Positions 22,018-33,880 of a stretch of DNA of 64,000 nucleotides are shown piece after piece. The notes beneath the pieces are model-generated. The model saw nothing but the letters and a program-made list of their open reading frames with translations, did no database searches and was not told the DNA's origin. Every line of letters begins with the position of its first letter. The stretch's first letter is position 1. This DNA is from Diplonema papillatum (lineage: Eukaryota; Euglenozoa; Diplonemea; Diplonemida; Diplonemidae): assembly GCA_030068145.1 (NCBI GenBank), contig JAPJBO010000255.1, positions 124,001 through 188,000 of the forward strand, in the 5' to 3' direction. Position numbers and translations under genes: made by a program.

Positions 22018-23041
22018 TGACGTGGCGCAGCGTCGAATCCGCTGAACCTAGCGTGCACCTATCGGAGCAGGCGCCTTCAACAGGGTTACACCCAGAAACC
22101 GACTTAAGCTGAGCTTTTTATTGGGCTGCCGGGTGACAGCGGCGGCTCGGCCAACGGTGAGGTGGCCAGGTCCCTGGTCTCCAAAGGGTCCAGCGGGATC
22201 GGAGGGAACGGTAGGCGTCTGACGCTTCATTGCACTGGAAGGCCCCCCCGCAACCGACCGGGGTGGCAGCGGGGCCTCCGTTGCTGTTGGAGGAACCGGA
22301 GGAAACAGAGCAGGACATCCTGTCGCCCGTCCCGGCGTTTCTTTGGTCAAACGGAGGAACTTAAAACTGTCAAGCTACCGAGCTTCTGAAAGGCGACCTG
22401 TTTCACGACGGTCTAAACCCAGCTCACGGTCCCCTGTTGCGAAGGAACAATCCAGCCCTCAGCAGTCCGCTCTGCCTGGTTGACCGTCTCTCGGTAAGCT
22501 CTTTTTTCCGCGTAACCCGAACGTACGTCACGCCTTGGTGGTTTTCCCTTGCGGCATCGGTAGCAACTTGACTTCGTCCCTGCAGCGCAGGCGTCTGTGC
22601 GGGAAGTGTTCGAGGTTTGTTAGTTGTCCTAGCAATCTTGCGGGTGTTGTATTGTGCAGGCTAAAAAGACGTGAGCAAGCGTGTTTTGATGCGCTGAACA
22701 GAATTCCTCACCTGAAAATGACGCAGGGTACATACAAGTAGGAAACCGATCAGCCGGCACGCACAAACAAGCAAAACGAAGCACCTGTCTTTTTAGCGGA
22801 TTTATGGCAATGCCCTTGCCTCTGCCCGCTGCGTCTCCGTGGATCACGTCTTGCTACCTAGGAGGCTATTTAGCCGGGAGCACGTTCTCGCACTGCCCCC
22901 CCCCCCCCCCCCATATCCGTAGTAGGGTACTTGGCGTGTGTTGCTGTTCCTCAGCTTCGCAGGTATTACTTCCTCGCTCTCTTTGCCCTTTGTACTTCAA
23001 CTATCGGTGCTTGACATGGCCAATCCGAGTTCACTTTGCAG
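22018..23041. other. Intergenic; diverged Rep-C and a repeat shared with 31.5 kb
   Basis: Positions 22430-22610 are a distant Rep-C copy. Positions 22655-22800 (GTGCAGGCTAAAAAGACGT, ACAGAATTCCTCACCTG, CCTGTCTTTTTAG) match 31487-31625. A run of about 18 C lies near 22896-22913. No gene supported. Confidence 0.5.
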
Positions 23042-23539
23042 ATTGAAAACGAGAAATGGGGAGCCCAGGACCAGATGCGGTTCGCACCGGACTGGCAAGC
23101 ACCGTCCCGACGCGACATATGTCATCCCCCCCCCAACTAAGATTTTCCCCCCCAGAGAGCAGCCGATGTAGACCTCGACTGTACAACTTGCCGAAAGAAG
23201 ACGGTAGGCTCCTCGAAAGAGATCTATGCCTTTCCAAATGTGATGGACGTGGCACTGAAACGAGCCCAACGGTCGAAAAGGACAGGCGAGGAGATAAAAG
23301 TGAAAGCCCGCACACCAATCCAATCAACCATTGGGATTGGCGAAGACACGTACATGGTGACGGGTTTCATAATCCACACTGGAAAAGTACATGCTGGGCA
23401 CTATTACACCATGAAAGAAGCAGACGAAGGGGTGTGTTATGACGACCAGCAAGTATCAGTGCTCTCATGCTCATGGGAAGCATGCCTCCACCGTCAACGG
23501 GCCTGCGCCGTCCAGAACCGCTCGGCAGTCGTTTACTGA
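23042..23539 (+). pseudogene. Ubiquitin-specific protease (USP)-like C-terminal fragment, interrupted
   Basis: The segment from 23156 encodes, in order, a CTTC zinc-ribbon half, PNVMDVALKRAQRS, and TGFIIHTGKVHAGHYYTM followed by VCYDDQQVS. The last two match the His box and the Asp-containing box of USP deubiquitinases, which cleave ubiquitin from proteins. The same frame extends upstream to 23042 but is broken by a stop at 23138-23140, between long C runs. After the DDQQVS box the frame ends abnormally. No Cys box (the N-terminal half of the catalytic site) was found in the window. I read it as a decayed or partial gene, possibly once carried by a mobile element; an exon of a gene with distant 5' exons is the alternative. 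Confidence 0.55.
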
Positions 23540-24310
23540 GTACAGTCCCGCTATTCCACTGACGACGGAATCGGCAAGCGGCGCCAACGCTTGCAATGCT
23601 TCTTGACTGGCCTTACAGTTACACTGCCCACGCTCGAAAGTCTCAACCGGCCCTCGGGCTCAGCTGTTGGTCGCCGTCTGGCTCGGATTGTTGTCCCGTT
23701 AGTCACGGGTCGGGCTTTTTGTCGTCGAGGCCCGATGAGGCGCAGTGCCTGCCGTTCTCTATGATGGACTCGGCACTCTTCCGCTCCATCTCGAACCCGG
23801 TCGAGTTGCGACGCAGCGGCGTGTGGGCGAAGCCGCTGTCGAGCGGCATTTCAAAACTCTGTCTGCGGCGACTGTGCCGTTATCGGAAAACTGGCCCAAC
23901 AATCTTCAGGCCAGGTCTTCAGGGCAGGACTTTTGAGAGGGTTGTTGGACAGGGGCAGACGGTGGTGGCACTGGTGCTGTCATTCAGGCTCTCCCACTGC
24001 AGCTGCGCCTCGACCGGCACAGTTTCCTGGGGGGCTCTGGCGTGCGGGTGGGCCGGCTGATGAGGCAAGGCCGCGTCTGCACGGGCAGTGTGGGCGCTGG
24101 CTTCGGAGCTGCGCCCAGCCGTGGCACGGCTGGCGCTACTCCGCGGTCTGGGGACCAGCATCGCTCCCTCCCGAGAGGATTTCGTAGAGCAGCGGTCCTG
24201 GTTGCGCTCGCGGGGCGATAGTCGTCAGTTTGTCCCGTGCCAGCTCCAAGGCCACACTCTGGTGCTTCACAGCCTCAGACAGCTCGGTGGGTGTTCTCCT
24301 TCAAACTAAC
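23540..24310 (+). other. GC-rich degenerate coding-like region
   Basis: Several overlapping frames of 60-80 codons (for example 23745-23936 and 24088-24309) have codon composition like real exons. They are each interrupted by stops or frameshifts, and none has a recognised motif. The region follows the USP-like fragment and may be the remainder of the same decayed unit. Confidence 0.35.
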
Positions 24311-24439
24311 TCACAACCGAGAAAAAGACAACCGAGAAAAAGGTGAACCTTGGGGGTTGAGCCCCAGAAGGTCAAAATGGTGGTCGAAAATGTGTCTCCA
24401 CAGTCGGGTAAGTCGTCAAAAAACCCCAACTGGCGGAAT

Positions 24440-24760
24440 TGATAATTTCACCGGTGTGGGCAGTGGAACGTGGAAATCCGTGGAAATTTCCACGATTTCC
24501 ATTTCCACGATTTCCATTTCCACGTGGATCCACGTCCCGAACCCTGCATATGGCGGCACCAGAGCTTACGCTCCACGTGTGGAACTCTGTGAATTTCCAC
24601 ACGTTAATTATTTTGCTTTCCCCCACGTGTAGATCCACAGGTACCACATGTGCATTTTGATTTATTTTCCCCCCCACATGTGCTTGCCGCAGGTTGATCC
24701 ACATGCAGGGTGTGTCTTGGCCCACAAGTCGCCAAGCCGCACAGCCACGTGCCGCCAAGT
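24440..24760. repeat. Cluster of GTGGAAAT/CACGTG palindromes
   Basis: Contains the perfect palindromes CGTGGAAATTTCCACG (24479-24494) and ACGTGGATCCACGT (24522-24535), the near repeat CCACGATTTCCATTT twice, and an inverted pair GTGTGGAA/TTCCACAC near 24578-24602. No coding signal. Confidence 0.6.
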
Positions 24761-24814
24761 TAGTAGTACACTAATTTTTTTTGCCCGCCGCACAAAGGGG
24801 GGACAGGTTTTTTT

Positions 24815-25022
24815 TGTATAAGCACCTGCTTTGTAGGAAATACTTGAGGAGGCTGCCAGCTGCAAAAGATCAAAGGAGGTAAAAGTGCCCACACGAAACA
24901 CAGGTGAATCTGGGTTCAGTGGCGGGCGTAAGCGTTCAACAAAAAAGGCCCATATTGTAGTTGTATTGTTTCTCCCCCTCTAGCCTCCTTCGAAGTAAGC
25001 ACAAGGCAGCCCCTCGAGTATT
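24815..25022 (+). repeat. Rep-A copy
   Basis: Near full length, from TTGTATAAGCACCTGCTTTG to GGCAGCCCCTCGAGTATTTTT, with a few small deletions. Confidence 0.85.
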
Positions 25023-25029
25023 TTTCCCT

Positions 25030-25360
25030 CTAACCTTGAGCGTCCACATGTGGACCACACGTATTTTCTCTGAGACCGGAAACGGAGCGTAAGCCCTGGG
25101 CGGCACGGCAAACCATAAAAACCCTGCTCAACTTGTAGAACGTGGGGGGCCCAAGACTACACTCCACGAAGGAATGTACTTGGTGTCGGTCACAATCAGT
25201 CCCGGACATGGCTAGCCATAACCCATAACGAAAACGTGCACTAAATATACAACCCGTAACCACATTGCCCTTTCTTGCTCTAAGAGAACCCATTCATGAA
25301 CGGTCACACGGAGACCCTAAAACCCCGGAATTTCAAGTGAACTTTAACTCTAAAAGCTCG
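25030..25360 (-). repeat. Dispersed repeat shared with 18.5, 30.6 and 32.9 kb
   Basis: On the reverse strand 25060-25260 matches 18500-18690. On the forward strand the 3' part (CGTAACCACATTGCCC, AGAGAACCCATTCATGAACG, CCTAAAACCCCGGAATTTCA) matches 30655-30770. No gene supported. Confidence 0.6.
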
Positions 25361-25607
25361 CTACGCTCGGTTTTTGCTATCTCAGAAAAAAAATAAAAAC
25401 ACAAACCGACGGAGACCCCCTCCACCTTTATCATATATAACATGGCTTCGTCCTATAGGCTACTGTGGCCGACGCCTCCCCCCGGTGGCGGACATATGGC
25501 GGCACGGCAAACCATAAGAAAGAAGGCCCGAGCCCCGACTCCCCATGCCGGACATTGTCCGCCAAAGTCTAACTGACACGTTCCCAGGTGCTTATACAAC
25601 AAAACAA

Positions 25608-26552
25608 ATGGCGGCGACAATACTTGCGGCTCTGGCACTCGCCTCTCTGGCGGTGTCGGTGCAGGGCGATGTCCCCTTCGACGTGGTGTTCGTAGTCCCC
25701 GCGAGCCGCAGCGCCTGCCAGCTGGTGAACCTTTCTTCCCAGCTGTACCACGTCGACACGGTCACGATGATCTACTTCTGCGCCGGCTGCGACTCCCAAA
25801 CCGTCCTGCCGTTCGACATCACGCTGAAGGGCAACTACGAGGGGCAGGACGCCGTTTTGGGCACTTCCGCCAACGCCACGGTTTCCACCACGTACGCCAC
25901 GTACCCGACGCTTCCGTACCCGCAGCAGAATGACACGGAAATGGGCGTGTGCGTCACTCTGCGACCCGGGTACCCCACAGTGAGCATTACGTTGCAACTT
26001 CGGGCCTCGCCTGCAGATGCTCCACTGCCGTGCGGCGAAGTAGTCGGTATCGCAGGAGCGCGGAGCCTGTGCACCCAGCGGGATGGCGAGATCGCGGTCC
26101 CCACCTGTGGCCTGAAGAAGTACGGCTGCCAGGACGGCTGCGTTGGCAGCTTCAACCCGCCGCTGCCGGCCCAAACCGTCGTCTTCAACGCACACAATGT
26201 CGTCGTTCCTGACGCCCCGCTGTCTCCCGGCGACAACCTATTCATGTCCCGGCTGTACACGTTGACCCAGCTGACTGTCACTGCCCGGTGCACAACGGTG
26301 GGACCAGGCTACACGCACCATGTGCAGTACCACATAAACCGGGACTTCCAGGGCAGCGAGTTCGTTACCCGTCCCATCGCAGTCGCTGACGGCGCGACGG
26401 TTACGGTGCCTTTGAGCCACGCCTCGCCGTTCCCGCAATTGGGAGCAGCGAGTGTTTTGATGTCCATCGGCTTGCTCTCACCGGCAACGAACTGCACCGT
26501 GATACTCAACACGTCGGTCGTAGGCACGACGGCGGAGATGCCCAGCACCTGA
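25608..26552 (+). CDS. Secreted protein of unknown function, 314 aa
   Basis: ATG-started intronless frame of 314 codons. Residues 1-20 (MAATILAALALASLAVSVQG) form a classical signal peptide: a hydrophobic core followed by small residues. The mature part has about a dozen Cys, including an FCAGC segment and a run of CGLKKYGCQDGC, and N-glycosylation sequons (NLS, NAT, NDT, NCT, NTS). It has Thr/Val-rich stretches suggestive of beta-sheet. There is no C-terminal hydrophobic anchor, so it is probably soluble extracellular or surface-associated. The family is not recognised. I chose the ATG at 25608 because the upstream part of the frame has no ATG and does not look like protein. Just before the start, AGGTGCTTATACAA resembles the outer end of Rep-A. 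Confidence 0.7.
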   Translation: MAATILAALALASLAVSVQGDVPFDVVFVVPASRSACQLVNLSSQLYHVDTVTMIYFCAGCDSQTVLPFDITLKGNYEGQDAVLGTSANATVSTTYATYPTLPYPQQNDTEMGVCVTLRPGYPTVSITLQLRASPADAPLPCGEVVGIAGARSLCTQRDGEIAVPTCGLKKYGCQDGCVGSFNPPLPAQTVVFNAHNVVVPDAPLSPGDNLFMSRLYTLTQLTVTARCTTVGPGYTHHVQYHINRDFQGSEFVTRPIAVADGATVTVPLSHASPFPQLGAASVLMSIGLLSPATNCTVILNTSVVGTTAEMPST

Positions 26553-26639
26553 GCCCGCGTGGTGCCGCGGCGGCTCTTCCGTGTTCGAGTCCAACTTCAA
26601 CCCACGCCGGCCACGCCGCAAAAAAGAAGAGAGAAGAAA

Positions 26640-27215
26640 AGAAAAAGGCCGCTCCTGGTCCAGGAACGTGACGGCCAACCACAGCTTGCAAAGCTTGAGT
26701 CGGAGGCAGCACAGTGCTACAACCCCGTCCGCTCTGCCCTGCGGCTGACCGTCCCGACGAGCTTGTGTTCAGCGCGAGCGCCACGCCTTGCATGCTTTAG
26801 TTTGGGAAATCGGTAGCCACTTGACCCGTAGGCCCGTGGCTCTGCAGTACCGCCGAACACGTGAAGCTTGGCTCCCGTGTAGCAGGCTTTCCCTGGTACC
26901 TAAAAGAGCCGCCAAAAAAAAAAAAGAAACACAAAAAAGAAGGCCGCGCCGGGTCCAGGAACGTGAAGGTCAACCACAGCTTGCAAAGCTTGAGTCGGAG
27001 GCAGCACAGTGCTACAACCACGTCCGCTCCGCCCTGTGGCTGACCGTCTCGACGAGCTTGTGTTCAGCGCGAGCGCCAAGCCCCAAGGTGCGCCACGCCT
27101 TGCATGCTTTAGTTTGGGAAATCGGTAGTCACTTGACCCGTAGGCCCGTGGCTCTGCAGTACCGCCGAACACGTGAAGCTTGGCTCCCGTGTAGCAGGCT
27201 TTCCCACAAAAAACG
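26640..27215 (+). repeat. Two tandem Rep-C copies
   Basis: Copies at 26640-26895 and 26935-27215 are about 95% alike by eye. Each runs from AGGAACGTGA to GTGTAGCAGGCTTTCCC, separated by an A-rich linker. Nearly all Rep-C copies in the window are preceded by a similar AAAAAGAA-rich stretch. Confidence 0.8.
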
Positions 27216-27292
27216 CAAAGGGCCGTGGGTTATCCGGTAAGAGAGCGAGCAAACTGATTTTGGCATCTTATTACTTATTTTCTTTAACTGAA

Positions 27293-27375
27293 GCGCGTCA
27301 CCAAAACTCGTTGCCAAACAAACAAACGTCGCAAGACACCAAACTGGTCGTCCTTCGGAATCGACGGTAACACAA
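27293..27375 (+). repeat. Short repeat shared with 9.3 kb
   Basis: Contains CGTCACCAAAACTCGTTGCC and CACCAAACTGGTCGTCC, matching 9305-9370. Confidence 0.65.
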
Positions 27376-27485
27376 CTCGACGACTCGCACAGCCACCTCT
27401 TTAGGTACACTGGCTTTCAAGCAGGTCTCGTTAGCTTTGAGTTCCCGACACGCTGCTTTCGGGTCCTGTGACTCCTCTTCGAAGA

Positions 27486-27791
27486 GTCGGTGGGGCGGGA
27501 TCCTTTCGGGGGACGGAGAGAGCGTGGGAGGTTGTCAGCTTCTCCATCCGGCACTCGGTTCAAGACTTCCGTTACGACCCACGCATGTGTGCATGTGTGT
27601 GCTGGAGGGCCTTCTTCACCTCTCTTTCCGCGGCGGGCGCAGAATGCGCCTTTGTGGGCGCGGACTCGGCCGCAATCCATGGAGTCGACGTTCTCGTCAG
27701 CAGGCACCCAACCCTCAGGAGCGATGAGGATGGAGCCGAGTTGAACGTTCTTCAGGTCCACGGAAACTTTTCGAGACTGGAGGTCCAATGA
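27486..27791 (+). CDS. Possible coding exon or gene remnant, unrecognised
   Basis: An open frame of about 100 codons ends at a TGA (27789-27791). The later two-thirds (around ECAFVGADSAAIHG and NVLQVHGNFSRLEV) looks like ordinary protein. There is no ATG at a sensible place and no strong acceptor, so it may be a 3' exon with unknown upstream parts or a decayed fragment. Low confidence. Confidence 0.3.
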   Translation, partial: VGGAGSFRGTERAWEVVSFSIRHSVQDFRYDPRMCACVCWRAFFTSLSAAGAECAFVGADSAAIHGVDVLVSRHPTLRSDEDGAELNVLQVHGNFSRLEVQ

Positions 27792-27904
27792 ACATGCAAT
27801 GTGAGTAGCCTCTATTCGAGCCAACCCGGCTTTTCTAAGTTGCGAAAAGTGTATTGTTTTTGGACTAGATACTAGTGTGGAGATAGCTTTTTCCTTCCCT
27901 GCCA

Positions 27905-28060
27905 AAAGGCAAGGGGGTAGCAGAGTGAGCGGGCGTCGGCCTTCAGGCCGGTAGGCCCGGGTTCGAACCCCGCCCATCACACTTTTTCGGTCTAAGATTG
28001 TTTTCGAGGTTTGTTGCGTTTCGGGGTCTAATGTGCCCGAAATTTGCGTTTCGCGGAGTT
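27905..28060 (+). repeat. tRNA-like SINE head with A- and B-box motifs
   Basis: GGTAGCAGAGTGAGCGG resembles a tRNA A box, and GGGTTCGAACCCC is a textbook B box about 45 nt later. A CGGCCTTCAGGCCG stem lies between them. The anticodon arm cannot be folded properly, so I do not call a tRNA. The downstream sequence (TCGGTCTAAGATTG, TTCGAGGTTTGTTGCGTTTC) recurs inverted at 54117-54175, as expected for a SINE family. Related heads are at about 42885 and 43060. Confidence 0.55.
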
Positions 28061-28129
28061 TCTCAGTATCTCGCGTTGGGCACCACGGGAAACGGAGTCG
28101 GGGGTTCTTCAGGTCCACGGAAATTTTAA

Positions 28130-28264
28130 CAACCCATCCAATATGTTTCGGCGCGAGCGCCCAATTTTTGTTCGTGCGATTTGACCTGTACGCGTTCCGG
28201 TTAAACTGCTGCCAACGTTCCTTTTTAGCTGTAACAAGTAATGCTCTCTAAGGAGTTAGTGACT
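28130..28264 (+). repeat. Repeat matching the loop of the 48-kb inverted repeat
   Basis: GACCTGTACGCGTTCCGGTT, GCTGCCAACGTTCCTTTTT and GCTGTAACAAG recur at about 48190-48250, inside the spacer of the large inverted repeat. Confidence 0.65.
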
Positions 28265-28465
28265 GGTTATCGCAAGAAATACTCAGAGGGGCTGCCTTGT
28301 GCTTACTTCGAAGGAGGCTAGAGGGGGAGAAACAATACATACAACTACAAAGTGGGTCTTTTTTTGTTGAACGCTTACGCCCGCCACTAAACCCAGATTC
28401 ACCTGTGTTACGTGTGGGCAACAGCACATTTACCTCCTTTGATCTTTTGCGGCTGGCACCCGTTA
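28265..28465 (-). repeat. Rep-A copy, inverted
   Basis: Reads on the reverse strand from AAAAGATCAAAGGAGGTAAA to CACAAGGCAGCCCCTCTGAG. The outermost GTATAAGCACC block is missing at its right end. Confidence 0.8.
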
Positions 28466-28574
28466 GGCCAGTAGCTTAAACGCATACGCCTATATCTTCA
28501 ACACACTCACTCTCGCACATACAAACACACGCACATAGGAAGCCGCATCAGGAAAAAAAGAAGCAAAACCATAC

Positions 28575-28814
28575 TCGATCCAGGCCGGCCAGTGCGGTAA
28601 CCAGATCGGGTCGAAGTTCTGGGAGGTCGTCAGCGACGAGCACGGCGTCGACCCCACCGGGACGTACCAGGGCGACTCTGACCTGCAGCTGGAGCGCATC
28701 AATGTGTACTTCAACGAGGCCACCGGCGGCCGCTACGTGCCGCGCGCCGTGCTGATGGACCTCGAGCCGGGGACCATGGACTCGGTCAGTGCGGGTCCTT
28801 ACGGGCAGGTCTTC
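28575..28814 (+). pseudogene. Beta-tubulin 5' fragment, start codon deleted
   Basis: About 240 nt nearly identical to codons 6-85 of the intact gene. The upstream flank (about 28488-28574, with ACATAGGAAGCCGCATCAG) is also shared with the intact gene. Between flank and coding part, 20 nt present in the intact gene are missing; they include the ATG and first codons. After the GGGCAG codons the homology ends. It is a truncated tandem duplicate and cannot make tubulin. Confidence 0.9.
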
Positions 28815-29057
28815 GACGTCTTCTTCGAAAGCAGCTGGTGTGGTTGTGCACCCTGCAACAGAACTCAGCAAGGAAACCCGGCAGAAGACCAGCACAACCA
28901 GTGAAACTGATCACACCAGCAGTGTGTCGGAAACTCAAAACGGAGCCGACTGGTAAAAGTGACAAGTTGTAATACTTCGCTTGCGTCATTCTCTCCGTTC
29001 CTGAGCCATTAGCTTAAACACACACACTCACTCGCACACGCGGCAGGCACGTGTTAA

Positions 29058-30533
<1,476 letters not shown>

Positions 30534-30582
30534 GCTTGAGCTCTTTTTTTCTGTTTTTTTTTTTTTTAGTAGTCTTTTAATC

Positions 30583-30890
30583 TGTACTGACGGGAACATT
30601 TCCGGAACAACGGTTGCACACATGAAAGAGGAAAAACCCATAACGAAAGCGTGCACTAAATATACAACCCGTAACCACATGGCCCTTTCTTGCTCTAAGA
30701 GAACCCATTCATGAACGGTCACACGGAGACCCTAAAACCCCGGAATTTCAAGCGAACTTTAACTCTGAAAAAGTGCTAATGCAGGAACCTCCCCAGATGT
30801 TGTACCCTGTACACGCGAAGACCTAGAAAACTTTCCGTTACTTCGTTTATCAGTGCAAGCCCCAACTCCGGTAATGTTCGCTTCTTTTTC
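30583..30890 (+). repeat. Rep-B copy carrying a second repeat inside
   Basis: Starts TCTGTACTGACGGGAACATT, about 50 nt after the tubulin stop. It is then interrupted by the block shared with 25260-25350 (AGAGAACCCATTCATGAACG, CCCCGGAATTTCAAGCGAAC) and resumes with the Rep-B end (GTACACGCGAAG, CAGTGCAAGCCCCAACTCCGG). It may form part of the tubulin 3' UTR. Confidence 0.65.
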
Positions 30891-32259
30891 ACCGAAACGC
30901 TGAAATGTTGGAGGTAACGACAAGAAGCTCGTTTCCCTACAACGCTAAAAAAGTCGTCTGATTATGCAGGGAAACCTTGTGGCCAGACCTCTCGGGCGTG
31001 TGCTTGCTCCCTGTGGTGTACCTCTACCGCGGATGCTGGACTGACCGTCTCCCACCCCCTCCTTCCCTTTCTTTTCAAAACGTTTTGTTTTTCTTGTCTG
31101 TCGAGAGCTTGAGACTCAAACGTTGCTTCGGTTGTTTCGGTGCTTGCCCCTTGAGTGGCACCCTGCTGAAGGGCTTGTCGCTCGTGAGGCGGATTTCGGA
31201 CTCAACTTTGCACACCGTGGCTGGTCGTTATACTCTCGCCCCGTCTTTCCCTTCTTCTCCTACATGCATGCTTCTTCATCTTCTTTTCTGCTTAAAAGTA
31301 TGCAAACCCTGCACGGAATAGTTGTGTCGATCTCTTGGTCTTTATAAGACTGCGGGAGTCGGAAACGCGTATCGTAACCTGCCGCGGGACCCCACCCACA
31401 CCTATTCGTGTGGAATTTTGCGAAGGGTATTGAAACGCTCTTTTTTTAGTACTAACAATCTTGTGGGTTGCCCTTCAATGTATTGTGCAGGCTAAAAAGA
31501 CGTAGGCAGCGTGTGTTGGTGGTTGATCAGAATTCCTTACCTGAATACACACACAGGGTAAATACAAGTGGGAAAACGATCAACCGGCGCGCACAAACAA
31601 ACCGAAGCGCCTGTCTTTTTAGAGTGCAAGGTTTTATTGTTCACCAATGCATTGCTGGCCATGAAATCAGTAGTTGCCAAAACAGGTGAGTGCGCAAACC
31701 AACATGCATCTGTTGCTGCCACCGAGAGCGTTGACTCAAGTATTCTTGTATGTTGTTGTTGCAACTTGTGTCTGTGAAGGCAAACAACAATCAGAACGAC
31801 AGGTCAGCCGCGCCAGCCGTGCCGGAGGAAGAAAAAAAGCAGCTTCCGCCTTCCCCTGCGCCACTTCGCGTGGGCCACGCAGGAGATCGCAGCAGGTTTT
31901 CCCTGGGCTGCGCCTTTTCTTCCCCCCGGGAAACAGCCACCTTCTGTCAATGAGATGCACACGGCGCGTCCGTTTCGACCGACAACCGACCTGCCGGGAC
32001 TTTTTCCTTCCGTCCTGTCCCCGAACCTCCCCCAAAAAGATGTAATCCACCCATACTGAGCCTCAGTACCAGGCCGCTGGGCTTCCTCTTAGAACCCCTC
32101 CCCCCTTTCTCCCACCCATTCCCCGTTCTCTGCGCGTTGTGCTGTCACACTCCGCACGCAGTCCCCCAACCTTGTCTGTTGCTCTGAGCGATCGGTCGTT
32201 GTTTTTCTTACCGCGCCACTTAGCTTTTCGAGTTTTGATACCTGCCGTGGTGTTGCCGG
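30891..32259. other. Intergenic; repeat shared with 22.7 kb
   Basis: Positions 31487-31625 match 22655-22800. Positions 31640-31700 (AATGCATTGCTGG, AGTAGTTGCCAAAACAGGTGAG) are related to 50082-50150 and 62790-62860. No gene supported. Confidence 0.5.
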
Positions 32260-32830
32260 TTGGATTAGAACGCAACGAATCTGTGGCTGAGCCGCGGCAC
32301 CCCCTGTGCTGATAGACTGTGCCAGTGAGAATATGATAGTTTAGATTAGTTTGGGTTAGAATGCAACGAATCTGTGGCTGAGCCGCGGCACCCCCTGTGC
32401 TGATAGACTGTGCCAGTTAGAATGTGATAGTTTAGATTAGTTTGGGTTAGAATGCAACGAATCTGTGGCTGAGCCGCGGCACCCCCTGTGCTGATAGACT
32501 GTGTCAGTGAGAATGTGATAGTTTAGATTAGTTTGGGTTAGAATGCAAAGAATCCGTGGCTGAGCCGGGGCACCTCCTGTGCTGATAGACTAGCCTGTGA
32601 TGGTTTAGATTAGTTTGGGTTAGAATGCAACGAATCTGTGGCTGAGCCGCGGCACCCCCTGTGCTGATAGACTGTGCCAGTGAGAATGTGATAGTTTAGA
32701 TTAGTTTGGGTTAGAATGCAAAGAATCTGTGGCTGAGCCGGGGCACCCCCTGTGCTGATAGACTAGCCTGTGATGGTTTAGATTAGTTTGGGTTAGAATG
32801 CAAATAATCTGTGGCTGAGCCGGGGTCGAA
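32260..32830 (+). repeat. ~91-bp tandem repeat (satellite), about 6.5 copies
   Basis: GAATCTGTGGCTGAGCCG recurs at spacings of about 91, 92, 92, 81, 91 and 82 bp. Each unit also carries GTGCTGATAGACT and TTAGATTAGTTTGGGTTAGA. The 81-bp units share one deletion, suggesting higher-order duplication. Non-coding. Confidence 0.9.
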
Positions 32831-33159
32831 GGAGTGTACTTGGTGTCGGTATAGTGCGTTGTTCAGGGTTAGTGGAAGGCCTGACAATCACTCTAATGCA
32901 ACAACTTGGTATCGGTCACAAACAGTCCCGGACATGGCTAGCCATAACCCACAACTTTAACAACGGTCGCACGGAGACCCTAAGCCCCCGAATTTTCAAG
33001 CGAACTCTAAAAAACACAAAAACGCCTACCCCCAACAAAGTAGGAAACCCACACCCAAAACAACCATGCGGTAGCGCCCGCCTCCCCCTGACAAGCGGGC
33101 ACAAAAAAAAAAACGGAAAAAAGTCAGAAAAAAGGCCTTTGTTCGGCTTGGGGGGTTTT

Positions 33160-33715
33160 TTTTTTCGTCGTATAAGATCGAAGATCTTAGAAGATTAATA
33201 CTATTCCGACGAGAACAAACACTTGTACAAAGGTTATTACCCCGTCGCTCTCGAGAAGAACACCGTAATTTTACCCCTCGCTTGCCCACCCACCCTTGCC
33301 CATATTTATCTTCAAGTCCAGTGTCCTGAGGCGTCACGAAGAAGTTCGTGGCATACACACGAAGAAGTTCGTGGCATACACACGAGAATCTCTGCATGAC
33401 CTTTCTACGTTTGTTACGCACCATCAATCTGACATCACGCCGCAGCAAGGACGAGAGCAGCGAGACGGGCGAGGAGGAGAGTATTATTTTTCGTCGTATA
33501 AGATCGAAGATCTTAGAAGTTTAATACTATTCCGACGAGAACTAACACTTGTACAAAGGTTATTACCCCGTCGCTCTCGAGAAGAACACCGTAATTTTAC
33601 CCCTCGCTTGCCCACCCACCCTTGCCCATTTTTGTCTTCAAGTCCAGTGTCCTGAGGCGTCACGAAGAAGTTCGTGGCATACACACGGGTATTACCCGTC
33701 TTTTTCCCGCTTGTA
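33160..33715 (+). repeat. Rep-I, two tandem copies
   Basis: Copies at 33160-33475 and 33485-33690 carry TCGTATAAGATCGAAGATCT, GTCGCTCTCGAGAAGAAC and CAAGTCCAGTGTCCTGAGGC. A third copy at 38330-38650 and fragments at 38880-39000 and 39355-39475 lie inside intron 2 of the methyltransferase gene. Confidence 0.8.
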
Positions 33716-33880
33716 ATTGACGAGAAGAAGACGAAAAGAAGACGGAAGGACCAGGCGGAGGGGCGATGGCGTGGAGGATCGGCGCGGCGGCGTTTCTGGC
33801 GCGGGGCTTGCGCGGGCTGGGGCGGGATGTGGCGGCGGTGGCGTGTGGCGTGCGGAGGGGGCAGCGGCGGGGGTTCCGGA
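33716..33880 (+). pseudogene. Duplicate of the methyltransferase leader and first ~38 codons
   Basis: Same leader (GACGAGAAGAAGACGAAAAG) and the same first codons as the gene at 34160, with an ATG at 33766. It breaks off after CAGCGGCGGGGGTTCCG into unrelated repeat sequence. The period to the real copy is about 394 bp. Confidence 0.8.

Noticed and set aside
23121-23155. 35-nt intron that would remove the stop in the USP-like frame
   Set aside because: GT, a branch-like AACTAAG and AG are present, but removing it shifts the reading frame; not supported.
27905-27975. tRNA gene
   Set aside because: A and B boxes are present, but the anticodon arm and one T-stem pair do not form; the family is dispersed with a shared tail, so it is a SINE head.
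32260-32830. Telomere-like GGGTTAG motifs
   Set aside because: The motif occurs once per ~91-bp unit and not as a tandem hexamer; a coincidence within a satellite.
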